DNA of 8,979 nt from Rhodothermales bacterium (GCA_013003255.1 JABDJZ010000139.1:1-8979); one strand, 5' to 3'. Positions 1 through 7,420 are shown, numbered from the stretch's first letter. Notes: generated from the letters alone by a model not told the origin. A program made the numbers and translations.

Positions 1-3000
1 CGAATGGTGCTGCTGGGCGGCGCCGTGCTGCTGGTGGCAGGCCTGGTGACCTGGCAGCTCGTGCTTCCGGTTTTACGCTGGACGGGCATCATGCCCGGAC
101 TGTCCGACGACGCCGTGGCCACCCGCATCGGCGTGGTCTTCCCCGAAGTACGTGACCGGCTGCTCAACCTGCTGCAGTTGTTGGACGGCAGACACTCTTC
201 AGCTCCGGCACCCCTTATTCAAGCGGCCGCCGACCGGTTGGGCACCGAACTGGCCACCGTTCCGGTGGAGCGCGTTGAGGATTTTTCCGGAGTCAAGCGC
301 GCAGGAAGGCTGGCCACGCTCCCCGTTGTGGCTCTCATTGCTACGGCCCTGCTTTGGGGGGACCCGTTTTCTGGCGCCACGCAACGCCTCCTTTCTCCCA
401 CGGAGACCTTTGAAGAGCCTCTTCCCTTCAGCGTTCAGGTCCTTCCGGGCAGCGTGGATGTGATCAAGGGATCCGATGTCGAAGTCCGAGCCCTGCTGTC
501 CGGTACGGATTTTCCGGCCGAGGTGCTTTTGGAGTACCGGTTCAACGGCGAGTCCGTGGCAGAAACGGCGTTGATGTCCACACCGCCCGAAGCCATGCAC
601 CAACTGGTCAATGTGCGCAGGACCATCGAGTACCGGGTGCTGACCGGGCGCTACGCCTCAGATTGGTTTACGCTGTCCGTTACGGACCGACCGGTCGTGG
701 CCCAGCTTTCTGCCTCCCTCCGCTACCCGGGGTACACCCGGCTCCCTGCTGTGCGGCTTCCCGAGAATGACGGCACGGTCACGGCCCTCGTAGGTAGCCG
801 GGTCAGTGTGGAGGCCATTCTCACCGGACCTGAGATCGCAGAAGCAGTCGCCGTCTTTGGCTCGGGACGTGAGGTCCCACTGACAGGTAGCGGCCGCTCC
901 TGGACCGGCGACTTCCGGATTCTGCGAGATGACAGCTGGTCTCTCAGGGTGACCTCCGTGGATGGGGTCCATAACGCCGATCCGCTGGCCTTCCGGATTC
1001 GCGCCACACAGGACGCCGCACCCTCCATCCGCTTTGTGGCACCTGAGCCATCGGTAGACCTCGACGAGTCGGCACGGGTGGATGTCGGCTGGCAGATGTC
1101 GGACGACTACGGATTCTCCCGCCTGGAATTGAATTACCGGCTGGATGAGAGCCGTTTCGGCGAACCCTCCGACTCGTTCATGGTCATGCCGCTCCCCATC
1201 GGAGCAACGAACGTCCTCGAACAGAACGGCGGGATCACCTGGAGTCTGATAGAAGACACCGGTCTGGACCCGGTCCCGGGCGACGTCTTTCTCTATTACC
1301 TGGAGGTAGCCGACAACAATACCTTCTCGGGAGCATCCACGGCCCGAACCGCCATGTATCGCCTCCGCATGCCGTCACTGGCCGAGCGATACGAGCAGTT
1401 GGACCAGAAGGAGGACCAGACCGAGGAAGGGCTGGAGGAACTGGTCGATGAGGCTCAGCGGATCCGGGAGCGTTTCGAGGAGCTTCAGAAGGAACTGCGC
1501 TCAAAGACTGAGGCCGAATGGCAGGACGAGCGAGCCCTGGAGCAGTTGAAGGAGGAGCAGCAGGCGCTTGAGGAGTCGGTCGAGGAAATCGCCGAGCAGA
1601 TCGAGGAACTGACCGAGGAGATGGCTCAGAATGACCTCGTGAGCGAAGAAACCCTCGAGATGTTCGAGGAACTCAAAGAGGTGGCCGACGAGATCAACAC
1701 GCCCGAGTTGATGGAGGCCCTGGAGGATCTGCAGAACGCCATGGAGCAGATGAACCTCCAGGAGATGCAGGAGAGCATGGAGCAGGTCGAGTTCTCGGAG
1801 AACCAGTACCAGCAGCGCATGGAGCGGACGCTTGAGCTGTTCAAGAACCTTCGGGTACAGCAGGACCTGGACGAGGCTGCCCGACGCGCCGAGGAACTGG
1901 CCGAGACCGAGCAGAAACTGGCCGAAGAGACCGAGCCGCTGAAGGCTGAGGGAGACATGCCGGCCGAAGAGCGGGAGGAGCGGGCCGAAAACCTGGCAGC
2001 CGAGCAGGAGCGGGCCGCCGAGGAGATGGAGCAGCTTGAGGACAAGCTGGAGGAAATTGCCGAGCGGATGGAGGAACTCGACCAGGCTCCGAACGAGGAC
2101 ATGGACGAACTGGCCGACGATACCCGCGACCAGGACATGCCGCAGGAGATGCGCGACAACGCAGAACAGATGCGGAGTCAGGACTTCCAGAAGGCCCAGC
2201 AGCAACAGCAGCAGATGAGCCAGAACCTGCAGAGCCTACAGCAGGACCTGCAGGAGATGCAGCAGGGCATGCAGGGCGCCCAGATGCAGATGAACATGGC
2301 CGGCCTACGGCGCGCGCTTGATGATGTGCTCGGCCTTTCGAATGACCAGGAGACGCTTCGCGCTGAGGTCCAGGAGCTGGCCGCCGACAGTCCACGCCTG
2401 CGCCAGACTGCCCAGCAGCAACTCCGGCTGAGCGAAGGGCTCAGCATAGTCTCGGACTCGCTGCAGTCCCTCTCGCGGTCCATTCCCCAGATGTCCCGGG
2501 ACGTTCAGGTGCATGCCGGCGAGTCCATCCGGGAGATGGCCGATGCCACCAGCGCCATGACCGACCGCGCCGCACGGCGCGCATCCGGACACCAGAAGGG
2601 TGCGATGACCCACCTGAATGAGTTGGCGCTCATGCTGGCCGACATGCTTGACCAGATGCAGAACGGGCAGGGTTCGGGCGGCAACATGTCCATGGAGCAG
2701 TTCATGGAGCAGCTTCAGAACATGGCCGGTCAGCAGCAGATGATGAACCAGCAGATTCAGCAGCTGCTCAATGACATGCAGGGGAATCGCCTGTCCCAGG
2801 ACGTGCAGCAGCGGCTGCGGCAGCTCGGGGGTCAGCAGGAGAAGATCCGTCAGGATCTGAGGCAGCTGAGCCGCGAGCGGTCACTCCAGAATGAGGCGCT
2901 CGGCGACCTTGAAAAGGTGGCCGAGCAGATGCAGGAGACCATCGAGGAATTGCAGCAGCAGCGGCTGTCCAGACGAACCGTTCAACGTCAGCAGCAGATT

Positions 3001-3249
3001 CTCACGCGTTTGCTGGAGGCCTCCCGGTCCATGCAGGAGCGCGGTCGCGAGCGTCGTCGCGAGAGTGAATCGGCGGATCAGATCACCCGCGACAGCCCGA
3101 CAGAGCTGTCACCCGCCGAGCGCGCGGACCAGCTGCGTCGCGACCTTATTCGGGCACTGGAACGCGGGTATGCCCCTGACTACGAGGAACTCATCCGCCG
3201 GTACTTTGACCTGCTGAGCCAGCAGGATGCGGGGTCGGGCGGGGGCTGA
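1..3249 (+). CDS. DUF4175-family envelope protein, 5' partial, with long coiled coil
   Basis: The reading frame is open from the first base, and the ATG at position 4 falls inside a hydrophobic helix, so I treat it as internal and the true start as lying to the left. Counting from that ATG (1081 residues), there is a membrane segment at about 3-23, a conserved stretch FPEVRDRLLNLLQLL at 46-60, and a second membrane segment at about 103-119. A beta-rich, Ig-like region follows at about 130-455, containing DDYGFSRLELNYR at about 367-379. A coiled coil extremely rich in Glu, Gln and Met runs from about 459 to 1030, with a poly-Gln patch near 730-740. The C-terminus contains APDYEELIRRYFDLLSQ. 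This order matches DUF4175 proteins of Bacteroidota and relatives, whose function is unknown; in my recollection they often lie near MoxR/Bat-type genes. By topology the Ig-like and coiled-coil parts should lie outside the cytoplasm. Family call fairly sure; role unknown. Confidence 0.85.
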   Translation, partial: RMVLLGGAVLLVAGLVTWQLVLPVLRWTGIMPGLSDDAVATRIGVVFPEVRDRLLNLLQLLDGRHSSAPAPLIQAAADRLGTELATVPVERVEDFSGVKRAGRLATLPVVALIATALLWGDPFSGATQRLLSPTETFEEPLPFSVQVLPGSVDVIKGSDVEVRALLSGTDFPAEVLLEYRFNGESVAETALMSTPPEAMHQLVNVRRTIEYRVLTGRYASDWFTLSVTDRPVVAQLSASLRYPGYTRLPAVRLPENDGTVTALVGSRVSVEAILTGPEIAEAVAVFGSGREVPLTGSGRSWTGDFRILRDDSWSLRVTSVDGVHNADPLAFRIRATQDAAPSIRFVAPEPSVDLDESARVDVGWQMSDDYGFSRLELNYRLDESRFGEPSDSFMVMPLPIGATNVLEQNGGITWSLIEDTGLDPVPGDVFLYYLEVADNNTFSGASTARTAMYRLRMPSLAERYEQLDQKEDQTEEGLEELVDEAQRIRERFEELQKELRSKTEAEWQDERALEQLKEEQQALEESVEEIAEQIEELTEEMAQNDLVSEETLEMFEELKEVADEINTPELMEALEDLQNAMEQMNLQEMQESMEQVEFSENQYQQRMERTLELFKNLRVQQDLDEAARRAEELAETEQKLAEETEPLKAEGDMPAEEREERAENLAAEQERAAEEMEQLEDKLEEIAERMEELDQAPNEDMDELADDTRDQDMPQEMRDNAEQMRSQDFQKAQQQQQQMSQNLQSLQQDLQEMQQGMQGAQMQMNMAGLRRALDDVLGLSNDQETLRAEVQELAADSPRLRQTAQQQLRLSEGLSIVSDSLQSLSRSIPQMSRDVQVHAGESIREMADATSAMTDRAARRASGHQKGAMTHLNELALMLADMLDQMQNGQGSGGNMSMEQFMEQLQNMAGQQQMMNQQIQQLLNDMQGNRLSQDVQQRLRQLGGQQEKIRQDLRQLSRERSLQNEALGDLEKVAEQMQETIEELQQQRLSRRTVQRQQQILTRLLEASRSMQERGRERRRESESADQITRDSPTELSPAERADQLRRDLIRALERGYAPDYEELIRRYFDLLSQQDAGSGGG

Positions 3250-3319
3250 CAGCCGTCATCAGCTCGGCAGAGTCGGCGCTGGCACGCCCGGTTTGGGTTG
3301 GGATGAACCAGGCCTGGTG
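3250..3319. other. Convergent intergenic gap between DUF4175 and DCC genes
   Basis: Only 70 bases separate two converging stop codons. A 12-base perfect palindrome, accaggcctggt, lies at 3307-3318, and the 9-mer cagccgtca occurs just after the DUF4175 stop (3250-3258) and again across the end of the DCC gene (3321-3329). I see no hairpin followed by a T-tract, so no intrinsic terminator can be claimed for either gene here. Confidence 0.4.
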
Positions 3320-3727
3320 TCAGCCGTCAATAAACCGGTCCTTCAAATCAGGGGTCGGAATTCGGCACACGTCCCGGCGCCCAAACCAGCGGTAGCGGTT
3401 GCGGGAAACCAGCCGATAGACCGGGTCGCGAATCCAGCGAGGGACCACCCTGAATAGACGCAGTAGACGCGCCGGCCCCTGGAGCCTCCCGGCGATTCGC
3501 AGGACGGCGTCGGACTCCGTGAGCACGTTGCCGCCCTCCACCAGGACGATGCTGCCCATGCGCTCATCAGAATATCCTACCTCCGCCATGAGCGCCTGCC
3601 CTTCGGGCGATTGCAGCGACCCGAAACGGAATGTCCCCGGATCCCGGTCGAGGACAAAGTTCACCGACGCGTTGCAGAGGTTGCACACGCCGTCAAACAG
3701 GATGATGGGATGAGGGGCTGTTCTCAA
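3320..3727 (-). CDS. DCC-family thiol-disulfide oxidoreductase-like protein (DUF393)
   Basis: The 135-residue product has the signature of the DCC family near its N-terminus: ILFDGVCNLCN at 9-19, with Asp12, Cys15 and Cys18 forming the DxxCxxC motif. It ends with the family-typical segment RYRWFGRRDVCRIPTP. Length and both ends match intact members. The family has a thioredoxin-like fold and is annotated as putative thiol-disulfide oxidoreductase; its substrates are not established. No signal peptide is visible, so the protein is probably cytoplasmic. The start is a TTG at 3727-3725. The frame has no ATG before the conserved motif and reaches a stop a short way upstream, so TTG (or a nearby CTG or ATT) must be used. 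The gene is alone on its strand, converging on DUF4175 and diverging from the GT5-like gene, so it probably has its own promoter. I could not identify that promoter convincingly. Confidence 0.85.
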   Translation of the reverse strand: MRTAPHPIILFDGVCNLCNASVNFVLDRDPGTFRFGSLQSPEGQALMAEVGYSDERMGSIVLVEGGNVLTESDAVLRIAGRLQGPARLLRLFRVVPRWIRDPVYRLVSRNRYRWFGRRDVCRIPTPDLKDRFIDG

Positions 3728-3827
3728 GGGTTCAGAGACCGGGAGAGTAGGAATCAGCAGACTGTATCAGGCTTGTATCGCCCCCAGTCCGGCCACCGCA
3801 AGCGCGGTTGATTTACGTCGTGACCGT

Positions 3828-3855
3828 TTGAAAAACAGCAACATAGTCGTATTTT
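3828..3855 (+). promoter_or_regulatory. Candidate promoter for structured RNA / GT5-like gene
   Basis: TTGAAA at 3828-3833 lies 16 bases before TATTTT at 3850-3855, a plausible -35/-10 pair. It can also be read in the Bacteroidota style as TTTG at 3827-3830 followed 19 bases later by a TAnnTT box. Transcription would start near 3861-3863, about 25 nt before the rod-like segment and about 210 nt before the GT5-like ATG. Prediction from pattern only. Confidence 0.35.
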
Positions 3856-3887
3856 ACTGGGCCGTCAGGAAATACTCGCTGCAAGAT

Positions 3888-4048
3888 TTGATCCGGATCC
3901 GTAGTTGTGCCCAGGCAAGCTGTGGAGCCGGTGTTAGGGACCTCGAAGGGCCTGCTCTCAGGGTCCTCTCTCCCAGGGCTGCGGGCGTTAACCAGTTGGA
4001 TTTGGGTACTGCTTGCCTGAGTCCACGACCTCTGGCGGAATCCTCCAA
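3888..4048 (+). ncRNA. Candidate structured RNA, rod-like with central bubble (possibly 6S-like)
   Basis: The two flanks of this segment pair over several consecutive helices separated by small internal loops. They are TTGA 3888-3891 with TC(C)AA 4044-4048; GGATCCG 3895-3901 with CGG(A)ATCC 4036-4043; GTTGTG 3904-3909 with CACGAC 4024-4029, with one G-U pair; and CAGGCAAGC 3912-3920 with GCTTGCCTG 4011-4019, a perfect 9-bp helix. Inside lie about 90 nt that pair poorly near the rod and can form short apical helices: GGGAC 3937-3941 with GTCCT 3963-3967, and CCTG 3951-3954 with CAGG 3959-3962. A long interrupted closing stem, a large bubble and an apical arm is the general plan of 6S RNA, but no terminator follows and I cannot test covariation. 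It could equally be a structured 5' leader of the GT5-like gene. The pairing is seen directly; the RNA identity is speculation. Confidence 0.3.
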
Positions 4049-4072
4049 CAAGCCCACGAATAAGTTAGTGCT

Positions 4073-4834
4073 ATGAGGGTCCTGTTTGTCTCGGACGAGG
4101 TTGCTCCCTTCACGAATAAGTCTGAAGTGGCCACGCTGGTCCGGACCTTACCTGAGAGCCTGCATGAGAACGCCGGGGTGGAGACCCGGATCATGATGCC
4201 TCGGTACGGCATCGTGAGCGAACGCCGCAATCGGCTCCACGAGGTAATCCGTCTGTCGGGATCGGAGATCTCCACGGGTGACGGGACAGAGGCCCTGAAG
4301 GTCAAGGTAGCTTCGATTCCGGGCATCCGGCTCCAGGTCTACTTCATGGACAACGTCCATATGTTCAAGCGGCGGGGCATCTTTGCGGACAAGGCCGGCA
4401 AGCTGTTTCCAGACAATCCGGAACGCGCCATCTTCTATGCCAAGGCCGTCCTTCAGACCATCTCCAACCTGGGCTGGCAGCCTGACGTGGTCCATGCCTT
4501 TGGCTGGCTGAGTGGGATGGTCCCCTTCCTCCTCAAGACGGACTACGCGGACCACAAGCTCTTCGCGGACGCCAAGGTGGTGTACACGCCGCAAAAGGTC
4601 GAGTTTGAAGGTCCCCTGGATGAGAAGTTGATTGCGGACTACGAACTGACCCGCGGCGAGGACCTCAAGGGGAAGGAGCCCAGTGAAATCGGTGGCACCT
4701 TTGCCGACGCCGTCATCCACCTGGGATCCCATGATTCTGAGGAAGGCGTGGATGCATTTGGTGAAGATGCCGAAGCCAACATGAATCTTGCGTCGGCGGT
4801 GTACGAACGCGTGCAGTCGGGCGTGCCTGCCTGA
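4073..4834 (+). CDS. Stand-alone glycogen/starch synthase N-terminal (GT5) domain protein, probably non-catalytic
   Basis: This 253-residue protein begins MRVLFVSDEVAPF, the first Rossmann strand and loop of the GT5 N-terminal domain. It carries further GT5-like segments, including MPRYG at 43-47, LQVYFMDN at 87-94, ERAIFYAKAVLQ at 117-128 and PDVVHAFGWLSGMVP at 137-151. It stops where a full glycogen synthase (about 480 residues) would enter its second domain, so the nucleotide-binding half is absent. Two active-site motifs are altered: the KTGGL loop is replaced by NKSEV (15-19), and the HAHDW-type motif reads HAFGW (141-145). Short proteins of this kind, usually annotated as glycogen synthase, occur across Bacteroidota beside DUF4270 genes, as here. 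I infer that it is not a working glycogen synthase on its own and may bind a sugar nucleotide or glycan, or have a structural role. The ATG gives the exact expected N-terminus. No signal peptide is visible. A terminator follows within 50 bases. Confidence 0.85.
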   Translation: MRVLFVSDEVAPFTNKSEVATLVRTLPESLHENAGVETRIMMPRYGIVSERRNRLHEVIRLSGSEISTGDGTEALKVKVASIPGIRLQVYFMDNVHMFKRRGIFADKAGKLFPDNPERAIFYAKAVLQTISNLGWQPDVVHAFGWLSGMVPFLLKTDYADHKLFADAKVVYTPQKVEFEGPLDEKLIADYELTRGEDLKGKEPSEIGGTFADAVIHLGSHDSEEGVDAFGEDAEANMNLASAVYERVQSGVPA

Positions 4835-4878
4835 TCATCCGGGAAACCTCGATTGGTACCCTGCATTGGAAGGGTTCA

Positions 4879-4907
4879 AAAACCCCATCGCTTGTCGATG
4901 GGGTTTT
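4879..4907 (+). terminator. Intrinsic terminator after GT5-like gene
   Basis: A perfect 12-bp stem, aaaaccccatcg (4879-4890) and cgatggggtttt (4896-4907), closes a 5-base loop. The A and T runs sit within the arms, so the structure reads the same way on both strands. It begins 44 bases after the GT5-like stop codon and separates that gene from the DUF4270 operon. Confidence 0.85.
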
Positions 4908-4988
4908 GCTGTCTCAGCATTCTGGACACCGGGTCCGGGCCCAGCCCATCAGACCTGACGCCTCCCGCCGGATACGATCCGGGTACCC

Positions 4989-6125
4989 ATGATCGTTGGG
5001 AAGCGAAACCCCCATTCCATGCATCGAATATTCCTGGCCCTACTGATCGTCGCTCTGGCGGCCTGCGACGATCCCTCGCCTGTCGGCATTGACCTCGTGG
5101 ATGAGCAGTCCGGCACGCCATACGTCCTCGAGGTACCCTCAAGTCAGCCGGAGTCCAGCGCCGTACTCGAGGCCACCGGGAACGCGGCCCGCGCCCTGTT
5201 CGGCACGGTCGACGACCCGCTCCTCGGACGCACGGAGACCCGCGGATACGTGGATTTCGTCGCGCCGACCGTTCTCACGCAGAACTTCGAAAACACGCCC
5301 ATTGAGGCAGCCTCCCTCCTTCTCCTCACGGATTACGTGTATGGAGACTCCGTATCCGAGATCACGGTGAGCCTCCGGAGCGTCGACCTCGAGTGGTCGG
5401 GAACCGGCGCCACCTCGGACACGACGATTTTCGTGGGAGACGTGGTTACCGAATCGCTGCAGCGTCCGCAATCGGGCGTGTTTGAGATCCCGTTACCGCA
5501 GGACTGGGTGGCCCAGTGGGACACCACCATGCGGGGTACCACGTTTGCGGACGCCTTCCATGGCTTCGAATTGTCGACAACGACCAGCTCAGCGGTCATC
5601 GGCACGCAGGTCCTCGGATCTTCCATTCGAGCCATTGCGGCCGGCGACACCAGCTTCTTCAGCGCTGGCCGAAGCCTGACGCGCGTGATTGACCCGACGG
5701 GTCCGTCTGCCGTGCCTGCGGGCTACGTGCTTCAGGACGGCCAGGGACTTGCCGCGGCATTCAGGCCGCAACTTGGCCAGCGGCCGACGGCCGTGCTCAA
5801 CAGAGGCATCGTGCGGATACCTGCTGACACAAGCCTGTCCGTGGACACGCCCCACGCCTTCGCCCGCCCCCCCATTGAAACGTTGCAACTGGACTGGATC
5901 TCGTTGGACGGCACGCGAACGGCCATTGCGGCCGCGGTCCGTGGCTCCACGCACTTCGAGTTCGAGTCAATACAACTTCACGACTCGTTGAGTGTCTTCC
6001 TCCAGGGCGGCGGTGGCCTCGACAGGCTGCAGGTCCGTGTCCCTGACCAGGAAAACACACTGTCCGTGATTCTGCTTCCGACTCCGCCGGTGCTCCACCT
6101 GGCCGTAACTCCAGTCCAGCAATGA
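4989..6125 (+). CDS. DUF4270-family lipoprotein
   Basis: The frame codes for 378 residues. Near the N-terminus lies a lipoprotein signal: hydrophobic IFLALLIVALAA followed by Cys26, with the lipobox LAAC. The mature protein would begin CDDPSPVGIDLVDEQSG, resembling the start of DUF4270 proteins after their Cys. The rest is rich in predicted beta strands with no recognisable enzyme motif. Two starts are possible: the ATG at 4989, giving a 25-residue signal with Lys and Arg in its n-region, or the ATG at 5019, giving a compact 15-residue signal (MHRIFLALLIVALAA). Neither has a good Shine-Dalgarno; I give the longer form but the shorter is equally likely. The family is confined largely to Bacteroidota and relatives and has no established function. 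Its neighbours, GT5-like upstream and barrel downstream (ATGA overlap), match the usual neighbourhood. It should be anchored in the envelope, and Asp at +2 and +3 may bear on its final location. Confidence 0.85.
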   Translation: MIVGKRNPHSMHRIFLALLIVALAACDDPSPVGIDLVDEQSGTPYVLEVPSSQPESSAVLEATGNAARALFGTVDDPLLGRTETRGYVDFVAPTVLTQNFENTPIEAASLLLLTDYVYGDSVSEITVSLRSVDLEWSGTGATSDTTIFVGDVVTESLQRPQSGVFEIPLPQDWVAQWDTTMRGTTFADAFHGFELSTTTSSAVIGTQVLGSSIRAIAAGDTSFFSAGRSLTRVIDPTGPSAVPAGYVLQDGQGLAAAFRPQLGQRPTAVLNRGIVRIPADTSLSVDTPHAFARPPIETLQLDWISLDGTRTAIAAAVRGSTHFEFESIQLHDSLSVFLQGGGGLDRLQVRVPDQENTLSVILLPTPPVLHLAVTPVQQ

Positions 6126-7420
6126 GCCGACTAGTCGCACTCGCACTCCTGGCAATTCTGCTTCCCGCGTCCGCTCTTGCCCAGCAGGAGGGCGAAGGAT
6201 CCGTCTATTCCCGATACGGTCTTGGACAGCTGTTGCCGCACTATTCCTCCAAGTCCTATGCGCTCGGAGGAGAGGGTCTCGCCTTCAACTCGACGACCTT
6301 CACCAACCTGGCCAACCCCGCCTCGCTGAGTGACCAGATCCTGGTTCGCCTCTCTGGCGGGATGCGGTTCGAGGGTGTGGAGACCACGGACGCACTCGAC
6401 GTCCAGAGCAAACTGTCCTCCAGTTCGTTCGACGGCCTGACCATTGGCGTCCCGCTCCGCCCAAACCAGGTCGGCCTGGGCTTCGGCTTCTCGAAAATGA
6501 GCCAGGTGGGCTACCTGATTGATGTCATCAAGCCCCTGGACCTTGGGGATACCATCGATTCCGGGGAAAACTTCGGCGCCCGGTTTCAGGGCAACGGCGG
6601 CCTGAATCGCATCAGCTCAGGTGTAGGATACCGCCTGAGTCCGGCGGTTTCCGTCGGTCTGCGGGGTGACGTGATCTTCGGCATCATCGAGGACATCCAG
6701 GAAACCGTCTTTCAGGATGCCCGCTTCGTGGACACGAAGATTGTTCGGTCCACCCGCCTCTTCGGTGCCACCGCCGGCCTGGGTGTCCGAGTCTCGCTAC
6801 GCGACCTGCTGCGCGATACCGACTTCCTCAATCTGGCCTTTACGTTTGACCTCCCCACGACGCTTGACGCCAGGCGCGTCATTGCAGAAGGCCGGGGAGA
6901 GACTGCCGACACGCTCCAGAGCGAGATTCCCGGCTCGGTTGACATCCCGATGTCGGTCGGTGTCGGCCTCCTCTACCAGCCCAGTCCCAAGCTCTCGTTC
7001 AATGCGGATCTCCGTTACGAACCCTGGACCGAGTTCTCCAGTGATCTGACGTTTCCGGGATATACCCCGGTTTCGGGTGGGTCCAACACGGATGATCGTC
7101 TCCGCGTATCCGGTGGAATTGAATACTTCCCGGCCGGACGCGATCTTCTAGCACCGTTTCTGCAGCGCACGGCGTATCGGCTCGGAGCCTTTATGGAATC
7201 CGGGTACGTCTCTCCCGTCAATGATCAGAAGGTTGATTCCTATGGCATTACGAGTGGAGTCAGCCTGCCCACACTTGGAGGCGGCACGCGGATTGATATC
7301 AATCTGGACGTGGGCACCAGAGGAACCGCGACGGGGAGTCTTGTCCGAGACCGATATATTCGGATCGGCATCCACCTCAACTTCGCGGAACGCTGGTTTG
7401 CTCGACGCCAACTAGGTTGA
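6122..7420 (+). CDS. Outer-membrane beta-barrel protein, OmpP1/FadL-like
   Basis: The 432-residue product starts with a clear Sec signal peptide, residues 1-20, probably cleaved after ALA before QQEGEG. The segment SVYSRYGLGQLLPHYSSKSYALGGEGLAF (about 27-55), followed by NLANPASLS, is characteristic of a group of Bacteroidota barrel proteins related to FadL/OmpP1. Alternating hydrophobic strands run throughout, and the C-terminus ends in a strand-like YIRIGIHLNFAERWF, as expected for barrel assembly. FadL relatives carry hydrophobic substrates across the outer membrane, but the substrate here cannot be read from the sequence. The ATG overlaps the DUF4270 stop (ATGA), pointing to translational coupling and a shared role in the outer membrane. 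Signal and barrel character are seen in the sequence; family placement is from recognised motifs; transport is inferred. Confidence 0.8.
   Translation: MSRLVALALLAILLPASALAQQEGEGSVYSRYGLGQLLPHYSSKSYALGGEGLAFNSTTFTNLANPASLSDQILVRLSGGMRFEGVETTDALDVQSKLSSSSFDGLTIGVPLRPNQVGLGFGFSKMSQVGYLIDVIKPLDLGDTIDSGENFGARFQGNGGLNRISSGVGYRLSPAVSVGLRGDVIFGIIEDIQETVFQDARFVDTKIVRSTRLFGATAGLGVRVSLRDLLRDTDFLNLAFTFDLPTTLDARRVIAEGRGETADTLQSEIPGSVDIPMSVGVGLLYQPSPKLSFNADLRYEPWTEFSSDLTFPGYTPVSGGSNTDDRLRVSGGIEYFPAGRDLLAPFLQRTAYRLGAFMESGYVSPVNDQKVDSYGITSGVSLPTLGGGTRIDINLDVGTRGTATGSLVRDRYIRIGIHLNFAERWFARRQLG

Larger units (their letters stand above)
3728..4072. other. 345-base divergent intergenic region
   Basis: This stretch separates the minus-strand DCC gene from the plus-strand GT5-like gene and holds no convincing protein gene. 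From left to right it contains a short 5-bp hairpin (ACCGC, loop AAGC, GCGGT, 3795-3808) of unknown meaning, a promoter-like pair of boxes (3828-3855), and a roughly 160-nt segment able to fold into an interrupted rod (3888-4048). It ends with an A/T-richer stretch just before the GT5-like ATG. There is no Shine-Dalgarno sequence before that ATG, as is common in this lineage. Confidence 0.6.

Noticed and set aside
1501..2205. Long minus-strand open frame (234 codons), Leu-rich, opposite the DUF4175 coiled coil
   Set aside because: It is the mirror of Glu/Gln-rich GAG and CAG codons, which read as CTC and CTG on the other strand; the plus-strand protein has clear family features and this one has none.
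1626..2395. Other minus-strand open frames over the same coiled-coil region, rich in Ser or in Ala/Pro/Arg
   Set aside because: Low-complexity composition follows from the repetitive plus-strand codons; no start context or recognisable domain.
3307..3318. 12-base palindrome accaggcctggt between the convergent genes
   Set aside because: It has no loop and no T-tract, and a single short palindrome in GC-rich DNA is weak evidence for a site.
3795..3808. Small hairpin ACCGC-AAGC-GCGGT
   Set aside because: Only 5 bp, no T-tract, and located upstream of both neighbouring genes, so it is not a terminator; may be chance.
3828..4076. Plus-strand open frame of 82 codons through the divergent intergenic region
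   Set aside because: It starts at TTG, resembles no family, overlaps the GT5-like start, and the region is better explained by RNA pairing.
4148..4732. Minus-strand open frame of 194 codons opposite the GT5-like gene
   Set aside because: Shadow of a well-supported gene in a GC-rich sequence; no domain recognised.
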